Assembly: GCA_038239145.1 (NCBI GenBank)
Contig: JBBSFB010000015.1
Location: forward strand, 1 to 64,000
Origin: PALSA-610 sp038239145
GTDB lineage: Bacteria > Actinomycetota > Acidimicrobiia > IMCC26256 > PALSA-610
DNA: 64,000 nucleotides
Direction: 5' to 3'
The position numbers and the translations under genes were made by a program. Positions 33,073 through 42,662 of the stretch are shown here, piece after piece; within the stretch, counting starts at the first letter, position 1, and each line of letters begins with the position of its first letter. The notes below the pieces were generated by a model. The model was not told the origin of the DNA and ran no database searches. It saw nothing but the letters and a program-made list of their open reading frames with translations.

Positions 33073-33815
33073 AGCAGACCTCTCGCGAGTGTGTCGGCCA
33101 GTTCGGTGGTTCCCGCGGCGACGAGTTGTCGACGCGCGCTGATGTCGTCGGTGACGAGGTCGCGACCCTGCCCATCGCGCACGACCGCCCCCGCTTCGAT
33201 GCACGCGAGGTACCCGGCGAGGTAGTCCCACGGGGCGTGATAGCCACCGGCGTCGAGCATGCCGTCGAGGCTGCCGATCGCGACCTCGCAGAGCCCGAGC
33301 GCGCACGAACCGAGTGAACGAAACTGCTTCCAGGGCAGGAGCATCTGGGGCGCGCCGGTGAGATAGATCATCGAGTCCTCGACCCGATCGACGCTCGACG
33401 CGTAGATCGGTACACCGTCGCGGAACGCGCCGCCACCGCGTATCGCGGTGACCGACACTCCCGACACCTGGTTCACGACCATCCCTGCGAGCGCGCCCTG
33501 CGCGTCGAGCGCGCAGATCGACGTCGCCCAGTACGGAATCCGGCGCGAGCAGTTCGTGGAACCGTCGACGGGGTCGAGCACGACCGTGATCGATGCACCG
33601 GCGCGCTCGTGCACGCCGGATTCCTCGCTCACGATGCGCACCGGCGCGTGCCCGAGCACGCGACACGCTTCCGCATCGGCCACGAGGTCGAGCGCGTACT
33701 GACCTGCGCGCGCGGTCCGGTCGCGCAACGCCGACGCGGGAATCGACCCGACCGCGCGCCGCACCGCCGCCCCGACCTCCGCGAAGAGGTCGAGCAGCTC
33801 TTCGGGCGACGTCAT
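33069..33815 (-). CDS. Inositol monophosphatase-like protein, second copy
   Basis: About 248 residues from ATG 33815. It keeps SEESGV (metal Glu), VVLDPVDGSTNCSRRIPYWATS (DPVDGST) and APWDYLAGYLACIEAGA (WDY-LAG), so the fold and probably the metal sites are intact, but the sequence is well diverged from its neighbour. The pair may have split substrate ranges, or one may act in NAD/PAP or archaeal-type fructose bisphosphate chemistry. Translational coupling with the first copy suggests a joint pathway. Confidence 0.9.
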   Translation of the reverse strand: MTSPEELLDLFAEVGAAVRRAVGSIPASALRDRTARAGQYALDLVADAEACRVLGHAPVRIVSEESGVHERAGASITVVLDPVDGSTNCSRRIPYWATSICALDAQGALAGMVVNQVSGVSVTAIRGGGAFRDGVPIYASSVDRVEDSMIYLTGAPQMLLPWKQFRSLGSCALGLCEVAIGSLDGMLDAGGYHAPWDYLAGYLACIEAGAVVRDGQGRDLVTDDISARRQLVAAGTTELADTLARGLL

Positions 33816-33920
33816 CTGCCACCTTCGCACAGCCGGGCCCCGCCGACCCGCACCTGGTCGCCGGTCTCGGACGGCTTCCACCCCGATGAGTCCCCCGCCG
33901 CGTCCCGCACGAGACGGATG

Positions 33921-34475
33921 CTAGGAGAGACCGAGTCGGCGGAGGTCGGCCGGAGTGTCGACGTCGGCAAAGGTGTTCGCGGGCCCGACCGCGCGCCACG
34001 TCTCCTCGGACAACTCGTCGTACGTGCACGCGGCGGCGCGGAGCGAGTGGTCGCCGGCAACCAGCGCCCGGCGTCCGGCTTCGATTGCTTCCGGACCGTA
34101 GCGGCAGCATGCGTACTGCAATCGACCCTCGACCAGGGGCACGACGGTGGTGGCGCCGGGCCACTCGGCCAACAAACGCAAGACCGGCGCTTCGACGAAC
34201 GGCAGGTCGCATGCAAGCAACACGACCGGCATCGGCGATCCAATCGCCCGGGCGCCTGCGATCAGTGCCGCCAGCGGTCCTCCGCCCGGAGGATCTTCAC
34301 GGACGTGGCGCAGACCGCTCGCGCCGGGTCCCACCTCGACGACCGGTTCGCACACTTCGGCCAGGACGCGGGCCGCGCGCGCGGCCAACGTCTCGCCCCG
34401 CCAGACGATCGACGCTTTGTCGGTCTGCATCCGACGGCTCGCGCCCCCGGTCAGCAGGATGCCCGCGCTCGTCAC
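33921..34475 (-). CDS. mobA: Molybdenum cofactor guanylyltransferase MobA
   Basis: A 184-residue nucleotidyltransferase from GTG 34475 that links GMP to molybdopterin. It shows the N-terminal loop ILLTGGASRRMQTDKA (GTP binding), then DPPGGGPLAALIAG and LLACDLPFV with the metal Asp, and ends FADVDTPADL, all usual for MobA/MobA-like proteins. No other molybdenum-cofactor genes are visible nearby. Confidence 0.9.
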   Translation of the reverse strand: MTSAGILLTGGASRRMQTDKASIVWRGETLAARAARVLAEVCEPVVEVGPGASGLRHVREDPPGGGPLAALIAGARAIGSPMPVVLLACDLPFVEAPVLRLLAEWPGATTVVPLVEGRLQYACCRYGPEAIEAGRRALVAGDHSLRAAACTYDELSEETWRAVGPANTFADVDTPADLRRLGLS

Positions 34476-34499
34476 GGAGCGGGGCTCACCGACGTGAGC

Positions 34500-34934
34500 T
34501 CACGCGGTGCTGGTCGGTGGCGCAATCTGGCTGTCGGCCCGGAGCGAATAGCTGACGACGAGCCAACCATTCGCGCTGTGATCAAGCATGACATTGTTCC
34601 GCACCGCACCGCCGTCGACCGAAACCTCAGTGACGACCAGCGCGGTCTGATTTCCCACTACCGAGGTCTCCACCTCGACGTGCGCCCCGATGCGCTTGGC
34701 CTTGCCTGCGCTCGCGTACGCCTTGCGCTTAACCGCGATGAACCGCTCGCGGCGAAGACCGTCGCGCAGCTCCGGACCCGACAAGGAGAAGAGCAGGTCG
34801 AAGTCGAGCTCGGCCCACGCCGTCTCGTACGCGATCGCGACATCCTCGGGTCCCGGCCCGGGCTCGCGTCCGATCGAGATCCACATGAAGAACAGCAGGA
34901 CGACGATGATGCCGAGCACGATGACGAGGGGCAC
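34500..34934 (-). CDS. Membrane-anchored hypothetical protein
   Basis: A protein of 144 residues. The N-terminal helix VIVLGIIVVLLFFMWISI anchors it; the rest is a soluble alpha+beta domain (AIAYETAWAELDFDLLFSL, then VEVETSVVGNQTALVVTEVS and NGWLVVSYSL). This resembles Tim44/NTF2-like cone-shaped domains, tentatively. It ends 2 bp before the dehydratase gene begins its coding region on the same strand, so they may be co-transcribed. Confidence 0.62.
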   Translation of the reverse strand: MPLVIVLGIIVVLLFFMWISIGREPGPGPEDVAIAYETAWAELDFDLLFSLSGPELRDGLRRERFIAVKRKAYASAGKAKRIGAHVEVETSVVGNQTALVVTEVSVDGGAVRNNVMLDHSANGWLVVSYSLRADSQIAPPTSTA

Positions 34935-34936
34935 GG

Positions 34937-35218
34937 TTACGCGATCCCTTCGATCTTCGTCGCGAGGTCGACGTCCTTCTCGGTGAGACCGCCGGCGTCG
35001 TGACTCGTGAGCGCGACGCGCACCTTGCGCCAGCGCACGTCGAGATCCGGATGGTGATCGCCGGCCTCGGCGAAGAAGCCCATGCGCACGACGAACGCAA
35101 TGGCATCGGGGAACGACGCGCGCTCGAAGGTCTTCTCGATCTCGTCACCGGCCCGGGACCAACCCGGCAGCGACGCGAGCGCGGTGGCAACCTCGGCCTC
35201 GGAGAGCAGCGGCATCAC
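34937..35218 (-). CDS. 4a-hydroxytetrahydrobiopterin dehydratase (pterin carbinolamine dehydratase)
   Basis: A 93-residue protein of normal family length. It dehydrates 4a-carbinolamine pterins, recycling tetrahydropterin; it may act beside an aromatic hydroxylase or in cofactor metabolism. The active-site region GDHHPDLDVRWRKVRVAL carries the paired His residues and Asp/Trp that define the family. It starts at an ATG-ATG pair and lies directly upstream of the membrane-anchored protein gene. Confidence 0.92.
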   Translation of the reverse strand: MMPLLSEAEVATALASLPGWSRAGDEIEKTFERASFPDAIAFVVRMGFFAEAGDHHPDLDVRWRKVRVALTSHDAGGLTEKDVDLATKIEGIA

Positions 35219-35260
35219 CCCTATTCAACTCCAGCCGACGGCTTGGGCCACACTCGCGCG

Positions 35261-35581
35261 GTGTCTTTCGACCTGCCCGACTCCGAAGCGCCCACCGAGG
35301 TGGAGCTCGACCGCACCGCCGGCCTCACGCTGCACTGGGTCGACGGCACCGTCTCGCACTTCGGGCTCGAGGAGCTGCGTCGCAACTGTCCGTGCGCCGA
35401 GTGCCGCGGCCTGCGGGAACAGGGCCTCCCGGTCGGGCCGAGACCCCGGTCGCTGCTGCCGTTCACGGCCGTCGACGCCGAGCTCATCGGCGCCTGGGGC
35501 CTCACGATCACTTGGAGCGACGGCCACAGTACCGGGATCTTCGCCTGGAGCATCCTGCGCGCCTGGCAGACCCCGACCTGA
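35261..35581 (+). CDS. DUF971 family protein (GBBH-like N-terminal domain)
   Basis: A 106-residue protein from GTG 35261. It has the DUF971 core LHWVDGTVSHFGLEELRRNCPCAEC and ITWSDGHSTGIFAWSILRAW, the Zn-binding-like domain found at the N-terminus of gamma-butyrobetaine hydroxylases and as a stand-alone protein, often linked to iron-sulfur cluster maintenance. It is divergent from the dehydratase gene across about 42 bp. Confidence 0.87.
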   Translation: MSFDLPDSEAPTEVELDRTAGLTLHWVDGTVSHFGLEELRRNCPCAECRGLREQGLPVGPRPRSLLPFTAVDAELIGAWGLTITWSDGHSTGIFAWSILRAWQTPT

Positions 35582-35609
35582 GCCCGCCTGCAAGCTCGAA
35601 GCCGGGGGG

Positions 35610-37409
35610 TCAGGCGCTGAGGCGCTCGACCCAGCGGAAGCGGTGGTGGACGAGGGCCCGCACGATCTGGCCGGGCTGCGGCCGGGCGAAGTAGTAGCCC
35701 TGGCCGAGGTCACAGCCGAGCGTGCGCAGCGTGTAGAGCTGGATGTCGTTCTCGATCCCCTCGGCCGTCACCGTGAAATCGAGCGCGTGGCCGAGCCCGA
35801 CGATGGCGGCGACGATCGCGGAGTCGTCCCGGCGCGTACCGAGGCGCTCGATCAACGAGCGGTCGATCTTCAGCGTGTCGACGGGCAGCACGTTCAGGTG
35901 CGCGAGCGATGACTGACCAGTGCCGAAGTCGTCGATGCCGATGCGCACACCGCGCTCCGAGAGCCGGCGGAGCACCTCCGTCACGGTCTCACGGTTCTCG
36001 ACGAGCACCGTCTCGTTCACTTCGAGCGTCAGCAGGGCCGGATCCAGGCGGGTCGCCGAGAGCACGGAGTCGACGATCGAGACCAGCTCCGGATCAAGGA
36101 GCTGTTGGGCGGAAAGGTTGACCGCGACCGACAACGGCGCGTCGGACGGAAGCTCCGCGCACCAGCGCGCGGTCTGCGAGCACGCCTCGTGCAGGACCCA
36201 TGCTCCTATGGGAACGATCAGACCGGTCTCCTCCGCGATAGCGAGGAAGTCGGCCGGCTCCAACAGTCCGAGCTCCGGGTGTTCCCAGCGGACGAGTGCC
36301 TCGACACCGATCATCTCCGAACGTTCGAACGCGACGATCGGCTGGTAGTGCACGCGGAACTCGCCTCGCACCAGCGCCCGGCGTAGGCAACTCTCGATCT
36401 CGAGCCTGCGTACCGCCCGGTCGCGCATGGTGTCGTCGAACAGCTCGACCCGACCCCGCCCCATCTCCTTGGCCGCGAACACGGCGACGTCGGCGTCGCG
36501 CAGGAGGCGGGTCGCGGTGTCGTCGGATCCGTCGGAGACGATGACTCCCACGCTGGCGCCGAGGTACACCTCGTCGTCGCCGAGCGAGAACGGCTGATCG
36601 AAGGTGGCCCGTAGCCGGTGGGCAAGCGTCATCACGTCGCCGGCGTAACCGACGTTGTGACACACGACCGCGAGCTCGTCGCCCCCGAGCCGCGCCAACC
36701 GGTCGCCGGCGCGCAGCACACGCTCGAGCCTGCTGGCTGCGGTTGCGAGCAACTCGTCGCCGGCCTCGTGACCGAGGCTGTCGTTCACGACCTTGAAGTG
36801 ATCGATGTCGAGCAACACCAGTCCGACGCGCGCGTCGTCGGTGCTCGCAGCGAGCGCCTGCTGCAACCACTCCACCAACATGACTCGATTCGGGAGCTCG
36901 GTCAACGGATCGTGGCGGGTGCGGTGGGCAAGCTCGGCCTCGATACGGCGGTGCTCGCTGACGTCGTACGCCGCGCCGACCAACTGCTCGCAGACCCCGT
37001 CGGCGCCGATCAACGGCGTGACGTCGACCGCGACCCGTCGGGCCGGGATCGACGATCCCCACTCGGTCTCGAATGCGATCGCTCGGCGTTCGCGCGCGGC
37101 GCGAGCGAAGGCGCGTACGTGCGCGACGAGCGCGTTGGCGGGAACGACGTGGCGGAGGTCTCCGGTCGCGGGCCCGAGCTCGGCCGCGACATCGTCACCC
37201 CGCAGGGTCCGGTAGGCAACGTTCGTGTAAATGAAGCGGAACACGTCGTCGCCATCGACCGCGATGGCGAAGGCGGGATGGGGCAGCAGGTCGAGCAGCG
37301 CCGTGTCCGCGGTCGATTCGCCGTCGTTCGCCGAGATCGCGACCAGCGCCGGGCCGGATGACCCGTGTACGTCGTCGCCTTGGTTGTCGCCCGGATTCCG
37401 AACTTCCAT
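35610..37409 (-). CDS. PAS-GGDEF-EAL cyclic-di-GMP protein
   Basis: A 599-residue signalling protein. A PAS domain (about 35-155) is followed by a GGDEF domain with the active loop ARLGGDELAVV (GGDEL) and HFKVVNDSLGHEAGDELL. The EAL domain has IGVEALVRWEHP (EAL intact), VNLSAQQLLD, NETVLVEN, IDDFGTGQSSLAHL and TAEGIEN. Loop 6 has DDFGTGQSSL where GYSSL is usual. Both synthesis and hydrolysis of cyclic di-GMP may be possible. No membrane segment is evident, so the PAS domain should sense a cytoplasmic cue. Confidence 0.95.
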   Translation of the reverse strand: MEVRNPGDNQGDDVHGSSGPALVAISANDGESTADTALLDLLPHPAFAIAVDGDDVFRFIYTNVAYRTLRGDDVAAELGPATGDLRHVVPANALVAHVRAFARAARERRAIAFETEWGSSIPARRVAVDVTPLIGADGVCEQLVGAAYDVSEHRRIEAELAHRTRHDPLTELPNRVMLVEWLQQALAASTDDARVGLVLLDIDHFKVVNDSLGHEAGDELLATAASRLERVLRAGDRLARLGGDELAVVCHNVGYAGDVMTLAHRLRATFDQPFSLGDDEVYLGASVGVIVSDGSDDTATRLLRDADVAVFAAKEMGRGRVELFDDTMRDRAVRRLEIESCLRRALVRGEFRVHYQPIVAFERSEMIGVEALVRWEHPELGLLEPADFLAIAEETGLIVPIGAWVLHEACSQTARWCAELPSDAPLSVAVNLSAQQLLDPELVSIVDSVLSATRLDPALLTLEVNETVLVENRETVTEVLRRLSERGVRIGIDDFGTGQSSLAHLNVLPVDTLKIDRSLIERLGTRRDDSAIVAAIVGLGHALDFTVTAEGIENDIQLYTLRTLGCDLGQGYYFARPQPGQIVRALVHHRFRWVERLSA

Positions 37410-37533
37410 GTCACCGCTCCCCGCAGCTCATTTCGATTGTCGGCACAACGACCGGCGACCTGAACGCGGACCTCGAATCGGTGCGGGCGAGTCGGGGCGG
37501 GGTTGGGTGCGGCGAGGCCGATATCGTGAGCGG

Positions 37534-40500
37534 ATGACCTGCTCGGCGTGCGGCGCGCCCGTACCCGAAGGCGCGCGCTTTTGCCCGGAATGTGGGCAGC
37601 GCCTGATTGCCGCCGCCGACGAACGCCGGCTCGCAACGGTCCTCATGGCCGATCTCGTCGGCTTCACCGCGCTGTCGGCAGGCAGCGATCCCGAGCAGGT
37701 GAAGCGGCTCGTCGACGCGTGCTTCGACGCCCTGGTCGCCGACATCGTCGACTTCGGCGGCCATCTCGACAAGATCGTCGGCGACGAGGTCGTCGCCCTC
37801 TTCGGCGCGCCCGTCGCTCACGAGGACGACGCGGAGCGGGCGGTGCGGGCCGGGCTCCGCATGCACGAGACCCTCGCGGCGCTCGCGCCCGCGCTCGGGG
37901 TCCGGGTCCAGATGCGGATCGGCGTGAACACCGGAGAGGTGCTCGTCGGCGCCATGCGTGCCGGTGGCGACGCCACGGTGATGGGTGACGTGGTGAACAC
38001 CGCGCAGAGGCTTGAGAAGCTCGCCGAGCCCGGGCAGGTCATCGTCGGCCCCGCCACCCACGCGGCCACCCATGCCGCCATCCGTTACGAGGCGCTCGGG
38101 CCGCAGGGCCTGCGGGGCCGGGACGAGCCCGTCGAGTCGTACCGCGCCATCGAGGCGCCGGCGCCGCCCGGCCGGCGCCGGACGCGCGAGCAGGCACCCC
38201 TCCTCGGGCGCGACGCCGAGGTCGCGACGCTCGAACAGGTCGTGGCGATGGCCGCACGCAAACGGCGCGCGCACCTCGTGTTGCTGTCGGGTGAGGCCGG
38301 CGTCGGCAAGAGCCGGCTCGCGAGCGAGCTCGGGCTGCGCGCGACCCGCGACTTCGGCGCCGAGGTCCTGATCGGTCAGTGCGTTCCCTACGGCGACGCC
38401 AACGTGTTCGTCGCCGTCGCCGAAGCGCTGCGCCGGGCCTGCGATTGCGACGCACCGGTCGACCCGGGCGAGGGAAACGCCGCCGCGGACCCGGCGGTCG
38501 ATCTCCGGGCCCGCATCCTCGAACGGGTCACCGAGGTGTTGGAGCTCGAAGCGGACGCGCCCGAGACCGTGCGCATGGTCGAGGGCCTGCACCACCTCAT
38601 GGACGGCGTCACCCGTCCCGGCGTCGACCCGGGCCGGGCCCGCGACGACGCACTCCGCTCGACGATCGCGTTCTTCGAGGCCCTGGCGACCAAAGCACCG
38701 TTGGTGCTGATCCTCTCCGACCTGCACTGGGCGAGCGACGAAGCCCTCGAGCTGTGCAACCGGATGCTCGCGCGGCTTCACGACCATCCGTTCGTGCTCG
38801 TCGCCACGACCCGCCCCGGTCTCGAGGATCGTTGGATCCCGGCATCGGGAAAGCACAACGAGCTCGCGCTCCATCTCGACCCGCTCGACCGCGAGTCCAC
38901 CGCCGAGCTCGTGCGCGCGTTGCTCTGCGGCGAGACCGACGACGCGACCGTCGAATTCCTCCTTGAGCGCAGCGGCGGGAATCCCTTCTTCGTCGAAGAG
39001 CTCGTCGCGTTCGTGCAGGAGACCCGCGACGGCGACCGGCTGCACGAGCTCCCGGCCACGCTGCACGGTCTCGTGGCGGCGCGCCTCGACGCGCTGCAAG
39101 CAACGGAACGCTCACTCCTCGAAGACTGCGCGATCGTCGGCGCGGGCGGCCCGATCTCGGCCGTGATCGCGCTCGCGGGTCGCGACGATGCGCGCGGGCT
39201 GCTCGACGATCTCGCCGAGCGCGACTTCCTGGTCGTCGAGCACGACGAGTTCCACTTCAAGTCGGAGCTGATCCGTGAGATCGCCTACGGCACCCTCACG
39301 AAGGCCGAGCGCGCTCGGCGCCATGCCGTCGTCGCCCCCGTGCTCGCGGCCCGCGGCGAGCTCGGCGTCGATCAGGCCGCGCATCACCTGGCGACCGCGG
39401 CTGAGCTGGTCGACGCGCTGGGCGCGGTCGACGGCGTGCCGAGCGACGTGAGGGAGCAGGCCATCGACGCGCTCATGCGCGCGGCCGAGCGCGACGAGTC
39501 GGTCGAAGCGTGGACGCCGGCCGAGCGCCATCACGACCGGGCCCTCGCGCTCCTCGGGCCCGAGAACACCCAGGCCCATCGCACCGCGCTCCTCGGTCGG
39601 GCCGGCGCCCGCGTGCAGCGACGGGTGCTCGACGACGCCCGCGCCGACATCCTCACTGCACTGGAGGAGTCGCGGGCCGCCGACGACCTCCCCGGAGAAG
39701 CGCTCGCGCTGACGCTGCTCGGCGAAGGAGAAGCCGCCAACGGCGCGTACGACGTCGCCGAGGAGACCTTCGGGCAGGCGCTGCAGGCGTGGCGCGCGCT
39801 CGACGACGAGTCGGGCGCCGCCAACGTGCTGCGCGGCCTCGGCATGACCCACCTCTTCCGCGGCGACCTCGAGCAGGCCGAACGCTTTGTCTCCGAAGCC
39901 CTCGGTTCGTTCCGCTCGTCGGAGAACCAGCGCGGCGCGGCCTGGGCGTTGCAGAACCTGGCCTGGATCTCGTTCACGCACGGCAACGTCGCCAAGGCCG
40001 AGAGCCGGCTCGAGCAGTCGGCCGACCTGTTCGGCGAGCTCGGCGACTGGGGCGGTCTCAGCTGGGCCTACGGATTGCTCGCATTCGTCCGGTACAACCA
40101 GGGTCGCCTCGAAGAAGCGTCCGCCATCGCCGAGCACATCGCCATCGAGGGCCGGGAGACCGGTAACCGCTGGGCGGTCGGCATGATGACAGTGTTGCTC
40201 GCGAACGTCGCGCTCTGGAGCGGGCGCACGCGTGAGTGCGCCGAGCTCGGGCGGGAGGCGATCGACCTCTTCCAGGACATCGGCGATCGCTGGGGCGAGG
40301 TGATGGCCAGTGCGTCGGCGGTGCGGGCGCACGCCGAGCTCGGTCACGACGACGCGTACGACACCACACTCGCGCGCTACTACGAGATCGCCCGCACCAT
40401 GCCCGACGCGAACATGCGCGTGATCCCGACCGTGGTCGAAGCCTCCGTGCAACTGCAGCGCGGCCACACGGCCGACGCGGCGAAAACGCTCGCGATCTTC

Positions 40501-41043
40501 GAGGTCAGTGACGCCAACGACCTCGGCGCGGCCGACGCGGCCGCCGCCATCGGCCTGCTGCGGTTGCAACTCGGCGACGTCGACGGCGCCCTCGCGGTGA
40601 TGGAAGGCCCCTACTCGGCCGCGACCGACGACGGACCCGTGCTCGCGATGGGTTGCCGGCTCGCGCTCGCCTACGCGATGGCACACCGGTGCGACGACGC
40701 CCGGGACGTGCTCGAAGCGATGAACGGACGCAGTGGCGGCACGTACTCCGACCGGATAATTGCACTCTGGGCGGAAGCGATCGTCCACGTACAGACCGGA
40801 AGTGGTGACGGACGGGGCAGTGTCGATGCCGCCCATGCCATTGCAACGGCCACCGACGCCCGGCTGGAACATGCGATCGCGGCGTTGGCTCGCGCGTGCG
40901 TGCTCGAGGTGCTCGGCGACGACGAGGCCGCGGAGACGAGGGTCGACGCCGAGCGCCAGTTGGCGTCGCTCGGCGTCAGCGGCGACGGCTGGCGCAACGT
41001 GTTCGACGTCGCCCTGGCCGGGGTACACACCCGCAACGCCTGA
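37534..41043 (+). CDS. Class III adenylate/guanylate cyclase with AAA ATPase and TPR domains
   Basis: A 1169-residue multi-domain protein from ATG 37534. A zinc ribbon (Cys3, 6, 17, 20) leads into a class III cyclase domain: VLMADLVGFTAL with the first metal Asp, KIVGDEVVALFGAP with the second, and VMGDVVNTAQRLE. An AAA_16-type ATPase follows with Walker A SGEAGVGKSR (near 252) and VLILSDLHWASDEA as Walker B. The last 500 residues are TPR-like helical repeats (NVLRGLGMTHLFRGDLEQAE and similar). This LuxR/AfsR-like architecture without a DNA-binding domain is common in actinobacteria. The activating ligand is unknown. Confidence 0.95.
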   Translation: MTCSACGAPVPEGARFCPECGQRLIAAADERRLATVLMADLVGFTALSAGSDPEQVKRLVDACFDALVADIVDFGGHLDKIVGDEVVALFGAPVAHEDDAERAVRAGLRMHETLAALAPALGVRVQMRIGVNTGEVLVGAMRAGGDATVMGDVVNTAQRLEKLAEPGQVIVGPATHAATHAAIRYEALGPQGLRGRDEPVESYRAIEAPAPPGRRRTREQAPLLGRDAEVATLEQVVAMAARKRRAHLVLLSGEAGVGKSRLASELGLRATRDFGAEVLIGQCVPYGDANVFVAVAEALRRACDCDAPVDPGEGNAAADPAVDLRARILERVTEVLELEADAPETVRMVEGLHHLMDGVTRPGVDPGRARDDALRSTIAFFEALATKAPLVLILSDLHWASDEALELCNRMLARLHDHPFVLVATTRPGLEDRWIPASGKHNELALHLDPLDRESTAELVRALLCGETDDATVEFLLERSGGNPFFVEELVAFVQETRDGDRLHELPATLHGLVAARLDALQATERSLLEDCAIVGAGGPISAVIALAGRDDARGLLDDLAERDFLVVEHDEFHFKSELIREIAYGTLTKAERARRHAVVAPVLAARGELGVDQAAHHLATAAELVDALGAVDGVPSDVREQAIDALMRAAERDESVEAWTPAERHHDRALALLGPENTQAHRTALLGRAGARVQRRVLDDARADILTALEESRAADDLPGEALALTLLGEGEAANGAYDVAEETFGQALQAWRALDDESGAANVLRGLGMTHLFRGDLEQAERFVSEALGSFRSSENQRGAAWALQNLAWISFTHGNVAKAESRLEQSADLFGELGDWGGLSWAYGLLAFVRYNQGRLEEASAIAEHIAIEGRETGNRWAVGMMTVLLANVALWSGRTRECAELGREAIDLFQDIGDRWGEVMASASAVRAHAELGHDDAYDTTLARYYEIARTMPDANMRVIPTVVEASVQLQRGHTADAAKTLAIFEVSDANDLGAADAAAAIGLLRLQLGDVDGALAVMEGPYSAATDDGPVLAMGCRLALAYAMAHRCDDARDVLEAMNGRSGGTYSDRIIALWAEAIVHVQTGSGDGRGSVDAAHAIATATDARLEHAIAALARACVLEVLGDDEAAETRVDAERQLASLGVSGDGWRNVFDVALAGVHTRNA

Positions 41044-41175
41044 CCGGCGCCGGCTACAGGGAGCGGCGGTGAGCGAGATTTTGGACCGTTACGCGCGTCG
41101 GGACGCGGCGGTCACGGCGAAGTCCCGCAGGAGAAGCTGCTCGCATTTCTCGGCCGCCGGCTGTAGCCGCGGGTA

Positions 41176-41607
41176 CTACGAGGAAGGTTCGAGCAGGACG
41201 AGCGGGATCTCCCGCGTCGTCTTGGTCTGGTATTGCGCGTAGTTCTTGTGGTCCGCCACGATCAGGGGCCACAGGCGCGTGCGCTCACCCGCATCGGCGA
41301 CGCGAGCCAGCATCTTCTTCTTGGGCTCGCCCTTGTACGCGACCTCGACCTCGGGGTTGTCGCGCAGGTTGAGGAACCACGCCGGGTGGGTGTCGTCACC
41401 ACCACGCGATGCGACGACGACAACTGCGGCCCCGTCTTGGATCGGCGACGTGAGCATCACCGACCGCGGCTGACCCGATTTACGGCCCGTCGTGGTCAGC
41501 TCGAGCACCGGCATCTTGGACGCCTGCCAGCCCAACCGACCACCGCTGATCTTGAGCACGCCCCGGTGGAGTCCGTTCATGGTCTTCAACACGAAATCGC
41601 TCGGCAT
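41176..41607 (-). CDS. Ddn-like (F420H2/FMN-type) split-barrel protein
   Basis: A 143-residue protein of the nitroreductase/DUF385 group related to mycobacterial Ddn. It shows MPVLELTTTGRKSGQPRSVMLT, VVVASRGGDDTHPAWFLNLRDNPEVEV and VADHKNYAQYQTKTTREIPLVLL, the usual conserved blocks. Family members reduce quinones or other electrophiles with F420H2. It is the last gene of the sugar operon, 9 bp after the dehydrogenase. Confidence 0.9.
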   Translation of the reverse strand: MPSDFVLKTMNGLHRGVLKISGGRLGWQASKMPVLELTTTGRKSGQPRSVMLTSPIQDGAAVVVVASRGGDDTHPAWFLNLRDNPEVEVAYKGEPKKKMLARVADAGERTRLWPLIVADHKNYAQYQTKTTREIPLVLLEPSS

Positions 41608-41616
41608 GACCCGAAC

Positions 41617-42636
41617 CTAGACGAGACCTCCCAAGACGGGACCTCCCGGGCCAGATCCGTTCGCGAACGGTGCGGCCCGGAGCCGGTCGAGCACGGCGTC
41701 ACAGGCGCGGCCGTCAGCGAAGGTCGGCGCGTGCGCCGGCACCTCGCCGGTCGCAACGGCGTCCCGTACGACGTCGGCGAAGCGGCGCATGGGCTCGAGG
41801 TGGACGTCGGTGCCGGCCTCCGCGTCGCCGGCGACGTCGATCGTCTCCCGGGTGCCGTCGGGCCGCCGCACCGAGATGCGGCTCTCGCCCACGATCTCGG
41901 CGACGGCCACGGAACCGAAGATCGCAAATCGCGGCGCCATGTTCGCGACGGCCGCGAATCCACTGTCGATCGCGACGGTCGCCCCGTTCGCCAGCGTCAT
42001 CGAGGCGCTGAAGCCGTCCTCGGCCGTACAGCGGTGGAGCGTCCCGTCGGCGTCGGGGCGCTCGACCACATCGGTGCGCAGCATGGCGTCGACCCCGGTC
42101 ACCTCGGTGCCGAGTACGTTGCGGAGCGCGTCGACCGCATGCGAACCCCAGGCGCCGATCCACCCCCCACCGAGCGCCCGGTCGAACAGCCAACCCCAAC
42201 GCCGGAGCGGGATCCGCGACCCCGCGGAGAGGCGCGTCATCTGGACGTGCTCGATCGCGCCGAGGTCGCCGTCGCTGACCATCTTCCGCAGGCGCGCACG
42301 TGCCGGGTCGTAACGGAACTCGAAGTTGCACAGCGCCACAACTCCCGCGGCCGCCGCTTCGGCCTCGAGCGCGACGGCTTCGTCGGAGTCGAGCGCGAAC
42401 GGCTTGTCGCACAACACGGCCTTGCGCGCCGCCAGCGCGAGCCGCACGTGGGGCGCGTGCAAAAAGGGCGGCGAGTGCACGCTGACCAGATCCACGTCGG
42501 CACGGGTCACGAGCGCACGCACGGCGGCTTCGTCGCGAGCCGACACCACGTCGACTACCTCGCAGCCGTCGGTCTCGGCGAACACCGGGGCCACCACGCG
42601 CCGGCCGAACCCCCCGCCGACCACCGCGACCCTCAT
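41617..42636 (-). CDS. Gfo/Idh/MocA-family oxidoreductase
   Basis: A 339-residue NAD(P)-dependent dehydrogenase from ATG 42636. The Rossmann start RVAVVGGGFGRRVVAP, the catalytic-site motif VLCDKPFALDSDEA (Lys of the E/D-K-P motif) and GWLFDRALGGGWIGAWGSHAVDAL are all present. Such enzymes oxidise or reduce sugar and inositol carbonyls. In this operon, downstream of two NAD-using GH4 genes, a role in keto-sugar handling is plausible. Confidence 0.93.
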   Translation of the reverse strand: MRVAVVGGGFGRRVVAPVFAETDGCEVVDVVSARDEAAVRALVTRADVDLVSVHSPPFLHAPHVRLALAARKAVLCDKPFALDSDEAVALEAEAAAAGVVALCNFEFRYDPARARLRKMVSDGDLGAIEHVQMTRLSAGSRIPLRRWGWLFDRALGGGWIGAWGSHAVDALRNVLGTEVTGVDAMLRTDVVERPDADGTLHRCTAEDGFSASMTLANGATVAIDSGFAAVANMAPRFAIFGSVAVAEIVGESRISVRRPDGTRETIDVAGDAEAGTDVHLEPMRRFADVVRDAVATGEVPAHAPTFADGRACDAVLDRLRAAPFANGSGPGGPVLGGLV

Positions 42637-42662
42637 TCGCCCAGCGCCAGACGAGGTCGCGG

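Noticed and set aside
41069..41242. Possible truncated gene start (GTG 41069, then SEILDRYARRD)
   Set aside because: The first 15 residues look protein-like, but the frame quickly becomes low-complexity and overlaps the Ddn-like gene; too little to call.
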